From Biformimicrobium ophioploci (GTDB lineage: Bacteria > Pseudomonadota > Gammaproteobacteria > Pseudomonadales > Cellvibrionaceae): 64,000 nt of DNA. The position numbers and the translations under genes were made by a program. The stretch covers positions 124,001-188,000 of the forward strand of contig NZ_BSYJ01000006.1 in NCBI RefSeq assembly GCF_030270605.1, given 5' to 3'. Below are positions 28,819 through 36,553 of this stretch, piece after piece (within the stretch, counting starts at the first letter, position 1; the number at the start of each line of letters is the position of its first letter). Under the pieces are notes generated by a model. It saw nothing but the letters and a program-made list of their open reading frames with translations, ran no database searches and was not told the DNA's origin.

Positions 28819-28950
28819 TATGGCGCAGCGCTGGGCGAGAAGAGCCCAGTTGGGTGAGCGGGGTTCCCGGTGAAGCACTGCTTCACCCCCGCGAACGGGG
28901 CCGGCCCACGCTACCGATCTGAAGAGGGCCCGGCCCCGGAGGGGCCAAAA
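28819..28950 (+). repeat. Structured trailer element, copy 1
   Basis: After the terminator come three further inverted repeats: CTGGGC-GAGAAGA-GCCCAG (28831-28849); a composite hairpin GCGGG-bulge-GGTGAAGC-ACT-GCTTCACC-CCCGC (28858-28892); and GGGGCCGGC ... GCCCGGCCCC (arms near 28897 and 28929). The copy at 29157-29270 has the same order, with a compensatory change in the composite hairpin. No coding frame is convincing. Function unknown. Confidence 0.7.
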
Positions 28951-28976
28951 AATTCAATCAATTCACCCAATTACCC

Positions 28977-29005
28977 TTGACCCCTCACAGGTCGCTCATT
29001 AATAT
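28977..29005 (+). promoter_or_regulatory. Sigma70 promoter of second tRNA-Asn
   Basis: TTGACC (28977-28982), exactly 17 bases, TAATAT (29000-29005), then ATACGCGCC. A near-consensus promoter about 33 bases before the tRNA, so each tRNA-Asn copy has its own promoter. Confidence 0.85.
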
Positions 29006-29037
29006 ACGCGCCTCTTCGGCACTACAGCCAAGACAGT

Positions 29038-29113
29038 TCCGCCTTAGCTCAGTTGGTAGAGCAAATGACTGTTAATCATTGGGTCGCTGGTTCGAGCCCA
29101 GCAGGCGGAGCCA
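29038..29113 (+). tRNA. tRNA-Asn (GTT), copy 2
   Basis: 76 nt, identical to copy 1 (28700-28775) with encoded CCA and anticodon GTT. The two identical genes would be expected to exchange sequence by gene conversion. Confidence 0.97.
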
Positions 29114-29124
29114 AATAGCAAAAA

Positions 29125-29158
29125 GGCCCCTCACGCGAGTGAGGGGCCTTTTTTATTT
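29125..29158 (+). terminator. Terminator of tRNA-Asn copy 2
   Basis: GGCCCCTCAC-GCGA-GTGAGGGGCC stem followed by TTTTTTATTT. Confidence 0.93.
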
Positions 29159-29270
29159 ATGGCGCAGCGCTGGGCGAGAAGAGCCCAGTTGGGTGAGCGA
29201 GGTCCCCGGTGAAGCACTGCTTCACCCTCGCGAACGGGGCCGGCATATTTGCCCGGCCCCCGGAGGGGCC
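29159..29270 (+). repeat. Structured trailer element, copy 2
   Basis: Second copy of the element at 28819-28950. It has the same CTGGGC/GCCCAG hairpin, then a composite hairpin in which the outer stem is GCGAG (29197-29201) pairing with CTCGC (29227-29231) instead of GCGGG/CCCGC, and a GGGGCCGGC-ATATTT-GCCCGGCCCC hairpin whose loop is 6 rather than about 22 bases. Confidence 0.7.
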
Positions 29271-29318
29271 AAATAGCAAAAAAGCCCCTCACGCAAGTGA
29301 GGGGCCCTTTTTATTTTC
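29271..29318 (+). terminator. Third, tRNA-less copy of the tRNA-Asn terminator
   Basis: GCCCCTCAC-GCAA-GTGAGGGGC followed by CCTTTTTATTTT. It is preceded by GCCAAATAGCAAAAA, the same bases that follow the CCA end of tRNA-Asn copy 2, but here attached to the end of trailer copy 2. It looks like the remnant of a third unit whose tRNA was deleted. It also faces the end of the WbpM-like gene. Confidence 0.8.
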
Positions 29319-29382
29319 GACTGTCTCAAGTTTGCCGGCGCCATTATCGGCAGCCCCACCTCACTAATAAACCGGGAAGGTC

Positions 29383-31386
29383 CTAGAAGGTAGTGCGGGC
29401 TTCGAAACGCTTGATCTCTGCTGTCGGCTTTTCCGCCGCGCCTTCCCTGCCTGCACGCTGCTGCCAGACAATGTCTGTCATACCTTCCTGCGGCTGATAG
29501 CCTTTTACGGCCTTGAGCAGCAATGCGTGCACCGTTTCGCTGTCGTGCGCCAGGCACGCCTCACGCAACTCGCCTACCAGCAGCTCCAGCTCGGAGCTAT
29601 TGAGACGCTCCTCCTCTGCACGCATGATCATCGGGTGGTCGGTGCCGGATACATTGTCGCCCATCAACAGTTCTTCGTAGAGTTTTTCACCGGGGCGCAG
29701 GCCGGTGACCTGGATTTCAATATCGCCATCAGGATGGTCTTCATCCCTAACCGAATGCCCCATAATCTGGATCAGGCGCTTTGCGAGATCATAGATACGT
29801 ACAGGCTCACCCATATCCAGGACGAATACATCCCCGTTACGCCCCATGCTACCCGCCTGGAGTACCAGCTCGGAGGCTTCGGTTATCGTCATAAAGAAGC
29901 GGGTCACCTTGGCATGCGTAACGGTTACCGGACCACCTGCGTTGATCTGGTCTGTAAACAGTGGAATAACCGAACCTGATGAGCCAAGCACATTACCAAA
30001 GCGCACCATACAGACGCGGGTCTTTTTGGTCCTGCGGCCAAAGTCCTGGCATAGCAGCTCCGCAAAGCGCTTGGTGGCCCCCATCACATTAGTGGGTCGA
30101 ACCGCCTTGTCGGTAGAAACCATGACAAACTGCTCGACTTCTGCCGCAACCGCAGCCTCAAGGATCGATAGCGTCCCGAGTACATTATTGGCAGCGCCCA
30201 GCACCACATTCTGCTCCACCAGCGGCACGTGCTTGTAGGCCGCGGCGTGGTAAATGGTCTGCACACCAAAGGCATCGATAATCTCTGCAACACGACTGCG
30301 GTCCCGCACATCGCACAATAGCGGAATCACCGGGATATGGCGTCCGTCATCCTGCTGCTGTTGCTCAAGCTCCCTCTGAATCTGGTACAACGCAAATTCA
30401 GAGCTCTCCAGCATCACCAGCTGCCTGGGATCCCAGCGTACGATCTGCCGGCACAGCTCGGAACCGATGGAACCACCTGCACCACTCACAACCACGACCT
30501 TGTCGCGAATCGACTTCTCTATCAGTTGGCGCTGGGGCTCGACCGGGGCGCGCCCCAAAATATTTTCATAAAGCTGAGACTCGTCTTCCGTGCGACCGGC
30601 ACTATCAACCAGCTCCTCCAGCCCTGGAATCACCTTTACGATCAGGCCATTTTCCCGCAGGTTCTTGGTGATCTCCCGGCGACGCCTGCGCGGAACGCCC
30701 GGCATCGCCAGCAACACTTCCGCAATACCGCGATCGCGAACAACATCGAGGATCTCGGACGGGTTGTAGACCAGCACCCCATCGATCAGGGTCTGCTGCT
30801 TGGAAACGTTATCGTCGAAGAACGCCACCGGCTTGTAAACCTCGCCGTGGATCAGCGCCTTGTAAAGCTGCAAACCGGCTGTGCCCGCCCCGTAGATCGC
30901 CACGCGCTTCTTGTGAATTTCCAGCGCCATCTGGTAATAGGCGCGCACCAGCCAGCGTGAACCGCCCACGGTAATCAGTGCGAAACACCAGTAAAGCAGC
31001 GGCACTGAGCGCGGAATTTCCGCGTAAGTCAGGAAGGAGGTCACCGCGAGAATTACAGCGGAAGCCGTTACGCCCTGCAGCACGGCAACTATCGCCTGCT
31101 GCCCCATGTAACGGATGACGGTGCGATACAGCCCCAGCTTCAGGAAAATAATTCCACTACTGGCCAGGGTGAGAAGAAAACAGGCCAACACAGAGGTCGA
31201 GAGAAGCCCCTCGTAGCTGCCCAGCCGGAGGCCGAGGGCCAAAACCAGCGCAAAGGAAAGCATCAGGCCGTCGAAGCCCAGCATCGCCAGCGGCTTAACG
31301 TTCTTGCGAACCAACTTCCTAGTCTTGCTCAAGCTACCCCCTCCCTGGGTGGACCGATGTACGGGCACCATGTTATTTCCGGACAT
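29383..31386 (-). CDS. WbpM/CapD-like nucleotide-sugar 4,6-dehydratase (membrane)
   Basis: 667 aa. Four hydrophobic segments (about 30-150) anchor the protein. A CoA-binding-like Rossmann domain follows (AIYGAGTAGLQLYKAL), and then the SDR catalytic domain with NAD site VVSGAGGSIGSELCRQI (about 302-318), the YHAAAYKHVPLVE segment and MVSTDKAVRPTNVMGATKR. Homologues make UDP-4-keto-6-deoxy sugars (e.g. QuiNAc precursors) for O-antigen. It overlaps the WbpL-like gene by one or two bases (TGATG). It is the last gene of the long minus-strand run. Confidence 0.9.
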   Translation of the reverse strand: MSGNNMVPVHRSTQGGGSLSKTRKLVRKNVKPLAMLGFDGLMLSFALVLALGLRLGSYEGLLSTSVLACFLLTLASSGIIFLKLGLYRTVIRYMGQQAIVAVLQGVTASAVILAVTSFLTYAEIPRSVPLLYWCFALITVGGSRWLVRAYYQMALEIHKKRVAIYGAGTAGLQLYKALIHGEVYKPVAFFDDNVSKQQTLIDGVLVYNPSEILDVVRDRGIAEVLLAMPGVPRRRRREITKNLRENGLIVKVIPGLEELVDSAGRTEDESQLYENILGRAPVEPQRQLIEKSIRDKVVVVSGAGGSIGSELCRQIVRWDPRQLVMLESSEFALYQIQRELEQQQQDDGRHIPVIPLLCDVRDRSRVAEIIDAFGVQTIYHAAAYKHVPLVEQNVVLGAANNVLGTLSILEAAVAAEVEQFVMVSTDKAVRPTNVMGATKRFAELLCQDFGRRTKKTRVCMVRFGNVLGSSGSVIPLFTDQINAGGPVTVTHAKVTRFFMTITEASELVLQAGSMGRNGDVFVLDMGEPVRIYDLAKRLIQIMGHSVRDEDHPDGDIEIQVTGLRPGEKLYEELLMGDNVSGTDHPMIMRAEEERLNSSELELLVGELREACLAHDSETVHALLLKAVKGYQPQEGMTDIVWQQRAGREGAAEKPTAEIKRFEARTTF

Positions 31387-32273
31387 CAGACTAACTCCAG
31401 TCTGGCCAGTGTGAGCCCTGTACCAGCCAGGGCCAGCATGATGCCCAGCTCAAGGTACAGCGCGAAGCGCTTTCCGTGCTTCAGGGCCACTCTCTGGTAG
31501 AAATGCTCCCTGTGGGCCTCCCACCAGCGTTGGCCGCTCAGTATTCTTTTTGTCAGCGTCAGGCTAGCATCGAGCCAGAACGGCAGGAAAACCAGCAACG
31601 GTAGCAGAGGCGAAAAGACTTCCCTGCGCACGCCATCCAGGCTGATCACGACTGCCGTCAACCCCAGGAAAGTAGAACCTGCATCCCCCAGGAAAAGCCT
31701 GGCACCCGGCCAATTAAACCGCAGAAACCCGATACAAGATGCGACGAGCACCGCAGATACCAACGTCAGGGTGGCATCGCCACGCATCTGGGCAACAATT
31801 GCAAGGGTCGTGAAGCCAACGACTGCCATAGAGCCCGCGAAACCGTCTAACCCATCCATAAAGTTAAACAAATTCACGCTCCAGACAATTACAACAGATA
31901 ACACCAGCTGCCAGAGCAGCGGCCAATCGGAGAAAAAATGCACAATTACCAGCCCGGCAGACACAAATTGTGCAACCAGGCGCACCAGTGAGGAAAGGCC
32001 GCGCAGGTCGTCGATAGCAGAAACCACCAACAAGACCAGGAATGCCCCCCATACAAACAGGGAGATCTCCTGCCCCAGAATCAACAGGGAGGTGGCGACG
32101 GCCAGTACGATCGCCCACCCCCCGGTTCGAGGCACCGGGAAGTCGTGCAACGAACGCTGGTTGGGGTGATCCAGTGCAAAATTGTTGGCGTAACGAAGGA
32201 GCAGGACGATTGCCAGAGTACTGAGCGTAAAACCGCTTACCAATGCCAGCACAAACTGGGAACTCGACAACAT
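31386..32273 (-). CDS. WbpL/WecA-like polyprenyl-phosphate sugar-1-phosphate transferase
   Basis: 295 aa integral membrane enzyme of the MraY/WecA family, with about 9-10 hydrophobic segments. Key sites are visible: SAIDDLRGLSS (catalytic Asp pair), NLFNFMDGLDGFAGS, FLGDAGSTFLG and the C-terminal HREHFYQR loop. It starts O-unit assembly by moving a HexNAc-1-phosphate onto undecaprenyl phosphate. It is flanked by an epimerase and a WbpM-like dehydratase, as at the end of the P. aeruginosa O-antigen loci. Confidence 0.9.
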   Translation of the reverse strand: MLSSSQFVLALVSGFTLSTLAIVLLLRYANNFALDHPNQRSLHDFPVPRTGGWAIVLAVATSLLILGQEISLFVWGAFLVLLVVSAIDDLRGLSSLVRLVAQFVSAGLVIVHFFSDWPLLWQLVLSVVIVWSVNLFNFMDGLDGFAGSMAVVGFTTLAIVAQMRGDATLTLVSAVLVASCIGFLRFNWPGARLFLGDAGSTFLGLTAVVISLDGVRREVFSPLLPLLVFLPFWLDASLTLTKRILSGQRWWEAHREHFYQRVALKHGKRFALYLELGIMLALAGTGLTLARLELV

Positions 32274-32313
32274 CTATTGATCCCCGGGCAACCCCGCCCG
32301 CTCAGAACATTTT

Positions 32314-33249
32314 TTATACGACAGCCATGCGCGATAGCGGCTGCCAACCGGCCATGCAACGTAGCTTCGCCGCACTGTATACCTCGCTCTGGACCATGTC
32401 CCTGGCAAGATTGAAAACAGCCGGGGATTCTAACCCAATTTTGCCCATGTTGCGCTGCGACCAACTGACAAGTGCAAGTAAACCGGACAGCAGCCTGCTC
32501 TCCCCTACCTGCTGGCCAGCATATCGTGCAACAGCCTCCCCAAGCGCCGGATAATTGGGCTCAGCGACGTTAAAGACCTGCCGATCAATTGACGATTTTT
32601 TGATCACGCACTCGATAGCCTCACAGAGATCACTGAGGCCCACATAGCTTCTGCGACCTGCGTGCGGCAACTTTCCTGCAAGCCGCACAATGGACATGGC
32701 TGCGGATAGCACGCCCCGCGGTGCAGCCTCATGTAAAGGGCTCAATTTATCTACATAAACGTTTGCGGGACGCAACACGTTGACGCGACAGCGCGAACCC
32801 GCACCGATCAGTTCCACTTCAGCGGCAGCCTTGTCCCGTCCATATTGCGCACGTGGCGTACCGCCCGCATATTCGATTGTTAGCGCACCGCCGCCCAGAG
32901 GCTGCTCCGCCTTGACGCTACTGAGAAAAAGAAAGGATTCGACCCCAGCCTCATCCGCCCGGGCCAGGCAGGAAACCGGCAACTCGCGGTTCAGGCGCGA
33001 GGACAATTGCGGATTCCTTGCGCAGGCAACCTGCGATGCGAGGCCAGCCAGAAAAATAACTTTGTCACCCGCCTGAAACAGCCCGTTGAAAGGCTCAGGT
33101 GCGAGCAGGTCGCGCTGCAACTGTTGTACACCTGCTACGGGATGCTCTCGCGCACGGGAAACGGACACCACCTCTTCACCACCTGCTACAAGGTGACTAC
33201 AAAGGCTTCTCCCGATAAATCCGCTTCCGCCAATGATGACCCAGCGCAA
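32314..33249 (-). CDS. NAD-dependent epimerase/dehydratase (WbpV-like)
   Basis: 311 aa from a TTG start at 33249 (LRWVIIGGSGFIGRSL). TTG is chosen because GGAGGGG sits 6-7 bases before it and the protein then starts at the Rossmann GGSGFIG. The ATG at 33300 would place the gene start inside the comEA terminator. Extended SDR features: FLAGLASQVACARNP, SSVKAEQPLGG, and YGRDKAAAE (the Y-x3-K site). It likely reduces or epimerises the 4-keto sugar made by the WbpM-like enzyme. Confidence 0.83.
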   Translation of the reverse strand: MRWVIIGGSGFIGRSLCSHLVAGGEEVVSVSRAREHPVAGVQQLQRDLLAPEPFNGLFQAGDKVIFLAGLASQVACARNPQLSSRLNRELPVSCLARADEAGVESFLFLSSVKAEQPLGGGALTIEYAGGTPRAQYGRDKAAAEVELIGAGSRCRVNVLRPANVYVDKLSPLHEAAPRGVLSAAMSIVRLAGKLPHAGRRSYVGLSDLCEAIECVIKKSSIDRQVFNVAEPNYPALGEAVARYAGQQVGESRLLSGLLALVSWSQRNMGKIGLESPAVFNLARDMVQSEVYSAAKLRCMAGWQPLSRMAVV

Positions 33250-33266
33250 TTGACTCCCCTCCAATA

Positions 33267-33296
33267 CAAAAAGAAAAGCGCCCTCAGGCGCTTTTC
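33267..33296 (-). terminator. Terminator after comEA-like gene
   Basis: Stem GAAAAGCGCC-CTCA-GGCGCTTTTC (10 bp) followed on the minus strand by UUUUU (A-run 33268-33272). It lies 14 bases beyond the comEA-like stop and 18 bases before the epimerase start. Confidence 0.9.
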
Positions 33297-33309
33297 TCAA
33301 ATCGGGCCG

Positions 33310-33612
33310 TTAAAGAAGAATACGGCCCTTGTTTTTTTCAATGGTCGATTTGCCGATACCCTTGACCTCCGTGAGTTGCTCGACAGACCCAAAGCTGCCA
33401 TTGGCCTCACGATAGGCGACGATCAAACGGGCTTTACTCTCGCCCACGCCTTTCAGCTTTTCCGCCAGCTCTTCCGCACTGGCGGTATTAATATTCACGC
33501 TCGCCATGGCCGCCGACTCGGGCGCCTCTGCCAAGGCTGTGCCGGAAACGACACTGCCAGCGAGAAAGACGGATAGAAAAAAGATTTTTACAACAGTAGA
33601 GATACGATTCAT
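33310..33612 (-). CDS. ComEA-like helix-hairpin-helix DNA-binding protein
   Basis: 100 aa from the ATG at 33612 (MNRISTVVKIFFLSVF), with a signal peptide ending near TALA. The mature part is two HhH motifs (NINTASAEELAEKLKGVGESKA and LTEVKGIGKSTIEKNKGRI), the ComEA pattern for periplasmic dsDNA binding in DNA uptake. A start 12 bases earlier (MGFRMNR) with AGGA before it is possible. It lies between pyrF and the envelope-sugar genes. Confidence 0.87.
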   Translation of the reverse strand: MNRISTVVKIFFLSVFLAGSVVSGTALAEAPESAAMASVNINTASAEELAEKLKGVGESKARLIVAYREANGSFGSVEQLTEVKGIGKSTIEKNKGRILL

Positions 33613-33737
33613 CCTGAACCCCATTTGTCCTATTTGATTTACACCAGCTACGAATTCTTCAGCTGGCGGGGGCACTCTACCAATCCACTTCCCGAATTCA
33701 ATCCAACATTTTAACTATTAATAGGGCGCGCCCGGGG

Positions 33738-34442
33738 TCAGGCCTGCAGCTCATCATTAATATTGCGCAGCGCATCTACCGGCGATTCCGCTTTCGTGAT
33801 TGGCCTGCCGATCACCAGGTAGGTCGAGCCATTTTTCATTGCCTGCGATGGCGTTACGATACGCTGCTGGTCACCGCGATCACTGCCAAGCGGGCGAATA
33901 CCCGGTGTCACGAGCGAAAAATTTTCACCGATGGCATCGCGCAGCATTGACGCCTCTTCCGCAGAGCACACCACACCGTCAAGGCCGCATTGCTTGGCCA
34001 GGCTTGCCAGCGCGACAACCTGTTCACGCAACCCCCGATCAATTCCCACTGGCGCCAGCTCTTCCGGCGAGGTACTGGTCAAAACAGTTACCGCAGTCAG
34101 TAACGGGCGATTCTCGCCAAACTCAGTCAATGCCTCAGCAGCAGCACGCATCATTTTCTCGCCACCGGTAGCATGTACGTTGACCATCCACACGCCGAGC
34201 CGCGCGGCCGCCCTGACCGCACCGGCCACGGTATTGGGGATGTCATGAAACTTGAGATCAAGAAAAACATCGAAGCCCTTCTCCACCAGGGCCCGAACCA
34301 GGTCCGGCCCCTCTGAAGTAAACAGCTCCTTGCCTACCTTGACCCGGCACAACGCGGGATCAAGGCGCGCTGCCATTTGCAGCGCTTCTTCCGCGCTCGG
34401 GTAGTCCAGCGCAACAATAATCGGGGATTGGATATCAGACAT
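33738..34442 (-). CDS. pyrF: Orotidine 5'-phosphate decarboxylase
   Basis: Last step of UMP synthesis. 234 aa, the standard size for the class. The catalytic D-x-K-x-x-D array is in [13 protein letters not shown] (about 60-72). The N-terminus [16 protein letters not shown] and phosphate-binding TPGIRPLG ... [10 protein letters not shown] are complete. It follows lapB by 29 bases. Confidence 0.97.
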   Translation of the reverse strand: MSDIQSPIIVALDYPSAEEALQMAARLDPALCRVKVGKELFTSEGPDLVRALVEKGFDVFLDLKFHDIPNTVAGAVRAAARLGVWMVNVHATGGEKMMRAAAEALTEFGENRPLLTAVTVLTSTSPEELAPVGIDRGLREQVVALASLAKQCGLDGVVCSAEEASMLRDAIGENFSLVTPGIRPLGSDRGDQQRIVTPSQAMKNGSTYLVIGRPITKAESPVDALRNINDELQA

Positions 34443-34471
34443 AATTAATATTCAGAACTTGGATTTGCAGG

Positions 34472-35662
34472 TCATTCGCCTTCGATGCCCTTGACCGGGC
34501 GAACAGTATCCCAATGCTTGCAGCTCGGGCAAAGCCAGTGCAACTGATTCCCGGAAAAGCCGCAGTGGTGGCAGCGGTATTGCGGCCGCGTGGCCACAAG
34601 CTGATCCACCATACCCTTTAGGATCGACAGGTTTTCCCTTGCCCGACCCTGGGTGTTGTCGATATGCATATCGAGGAATCGCGCCAGCCCGCGCAGGGAG
34701 GGCCGTGCCTGGAGTTGCTTGCCCATAAAGGCCGCCGCCTCAGCTTCGTCCTCGTCGTTCTTGATGCGCTCCGCGAGGGCAATCAGCACACTATTGGAAG
34801 GAAACTCTTTCAACAGCGATTCCAGGTATTTGATCAGCCCCTTCTCATCACCCAGCGCCTCGTAACTCGCCTCGAGCAGCTCGAGCGTCTCCGCAATATA
34901 TTCCGGGTTCTGCCTGGGAATACGGCGCAACACCTTGATTGCATCCCGGTAGCTTCCGAGACTGAAATCCAGCTTTGCCCAGAGCAGGCTGGCCCGAACC
35001 GAATCCTTGTCATATTCCAGCGCCAGCTTCAGGTGCTTGCGAGCGCTCAGGTAATCCTTGGCCTTCAGCGCTTCCTCTGCCATTTCACAACAGAAATGCG
35101 CCTGTATATGCGCCCATTCCGGCGGCAGTTTCTTGAATCGCTTGCCATGCAGCATGCTAACTGCATGGATAGCCCGCGCCCACTCACGCTCATCGCGGTA
35201 AATTTCAATCAGGTGTTCGAGACTGGTACTGCGCAATTCCTGGGACTGTTCCACCAGTTCCTGCAACAGGCGCTCCGCCCTGTCCAGCCAACCCGCAGAA
35301 ATATAGTCACGCGCGAGCTCCAGCTGTGACTTCTGCTGCTGTTCATTGGAGAGGCTCGGGCGCGCAAGCAGGTTCTGGTGCACGCGGATGGCCTGGTCGG
35401 ATTCCCCCCGTTTACGCAGCAGACTGCCAAGGGCGAGATGGGTCTCGAAAGTGACGGGGGTCACTTCCAGGGAGTCGATAAAAGCTTCAATGGCCTCATC
35501 CGGCCTTTCATTGAGGAGGAAGTTGAGACCCTGCACATAGGTGCGGGTGAGCGCTTCCTGGCGCTTGTCGCGCTTCGCCCGCTTGCTGCCGCTCTTTCGG
35601 CCCAGGTACCAGCCGATTGCAATGGCGACAAAGATAAAGATAAAAAACGTAAGGTCGCTCAA
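34472..35662 (-). CDS. lapB: Lipopolysaccharide assembly protein B
   Basis: 396 aa inner-membrane-anchored TPR protein. In E. coli LapB brings LpxC to FtsH, setting LPS output. An N-terminal TM helix (about 4-20) is followed by TPR repeats through most of the length (EAIEAFIDSLEVTPVTFETHLALGSLL and so on), and ends in a rubredoxin-like metal site (CHHCGFSGNQLHWLCPSCKHW, about 366-386). The order ihfB-lapA-lapB-pyrF is that of enterics and pseudomonads. Confidence 0.95.
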   Translation of the reverse strand: MSDLTFFIFIFVAIAIGWYLGRKSGSKRAKRDKRQEALTRTYVQGLNFLLNERPDEAIEAFIDSLEVTPVTFETHLALGSLLRKRGESDQAIRVHQNLLARPSLSNEQQQKSQLELARDYISAGWLDRAERLLQELVEQSQELRSTSLEHLIEIYRDEREWARAIHAVSMLHGKRFKKLPPEWAHIQAHFCCEMAEEALKAKDYLSARKHLKLALEYDKDSVRASLLWAKLDFSLGSYRDAIKVLRRIPRQNPEYIAETLELLEASYEALGDEKGLIKYLESLLKEFPSNSVLIALAERIKNDEDEAEAAAFMGKQLQARPSLRGLARFLDMHIDNTQGRARENLSILKGMVDQLVATRPQYRCHHCGFSGNQLHWLCPSCKHWDTVRPVKGIEGE

Positions 35663-35663
35663 G

Positions 35664-36011
35664 CTAGCTGTCCCCGAGCCTTTGCTGGCGAACCAGGCGC
35701 AGCTCCTGCTGGGCTTTATCCAACTGGTTGGAGAGACTGCGAATACGTGTCCGGGTGGCGAACATATTCACCAGCCCGAGCAGCATCCCGATCAGGAGAC
35801 CGAGAATCAGGAAAGCGACGAGCCAGAAGCCGAGGTTGATCTCGGGCAGGCTGTATCCGAGTATTTTCGGGGAAACCGCGGTGGCATTTTCAAAGCCGAA
35901 GTACAGGCCAAAAGCGGTAAGTCCCAGTGCTACCAGAATGTAGATAAGCCATACAAACCATCGAACCAGTGCCACAGGCACCTCCATTTTTACAGATCGC
36001 GGCAATTCCAT
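35664..36011 (-). CDS. lapA: LapA-domain (DUF1049) membrane protein
   Basis: 115 aa with two TM segments (about 17-42 and 62-84) and a C-terminal coiled coil (RIRSLSNQLDKAQQELRLV). This is the YciS/LapA layout. LapA works with LapB in LPS assembly. The stop lies just before the lapB start. The first ATG at 36011 or the ninth codon (35987) could be the start; neither has a good ribosome binding site. Confidence 0.88.
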   Translation of the reverse strand: MELPRSVKMEVPVALVRWFVWLIYILVALGLTAFGLYFGFENATAVSPKILGYSLPEINLGFWLVAFLILGLLIGMLLGLVNMFATRTRIRSLSNQLDKAQQELRLVRQQRLGDS

Positions 36012-36039
36012 TGCCGGGCATAGCTATTTACCGGGCCGC

Positions 36040-36348
36040 TCAATAGTCGACCATCTCTTCCATTTGCATGCTCTGGTTGACCCGATCGCGCAGTTCCTTG
36101 CCTGGCTTGAAATGCGGTACGTACTTCCCGGCAAGCTTAACAGTATCGCCGGTTTTGGGATTGCGGCCGGTGCGCGGCGCACGGTAGTGGAGGGAGAAGC
36201 TGCCAAATCCGCGAATTTCGATCCGCTCGCCTGCGGCCAGAACATTCGACATGGTATCGAGCAGGACTTTCACGGCCAGTTCCACGTCCCGGACCGGTAA
36301 CTGGTCCAGACGCGCGGCAATTCTTTCTATCAGCTCGGATTTCGTCAT
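36040..36348 (-). CDS. ihfB: Integration host factor beta subunit
   Basis: 102 aa nucleoid protein forming a heterodimer with IhfA and bending DNA sharply. It starts [17 protein letters not shown] and carries the HU/IHF signature [21 protein letters not shown], with the Pro at the tip of the DNA-intercalating arm. A GTG six codons upstream is possible, but the ATG at 36348 gives the family N-terminus. It lies downstream of rpsA as in most gammaproteobacteria. Confidence 0.96.
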   Translation of the reverse strand: MTKSELIERIAARLDQLPVRDVELAVKVLLDTMSNVLAAGERIEIRGFGSFSLHYRAPRTGRNPKTGDTVKLAGKYVPHFKPGKELRDRVNQSMQMEEMVDY

Positions 36349-36470
36349 GCCATCAAGGCCCTTCACTAAAGTCTAGGAATCGTCGCCTCAATACCTCTCA
36401 GGCAGCCTCAATAACCCCGCCGCACAGGCACAGGTCATTGTTTTTATTACAGAAACCCAATCATCTAATA

Positions 36471-36527
36471 GAAAGCCGGACTGGGCAACCCCAGTCCGGC
36501 TTTCCGCCAGGCGGGAAACCCCGCCTG
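36471..36527 (-). terminator. Double hairpin after rpsA
   Basis: CAGGCGGG/CCCGCCTG (36508-36527) and GAAAGCCGGACTGG/CCAGTCCGGCTTTC (36471-36504), the second followed on the minus strand by UAUUAG. Probably a terminator or partial terminator between rpsA and ihfB. Confidence 0.75.
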
Positions 36528-36553
36528 ATATCACAGCTGGCTAAAATTTAGCC

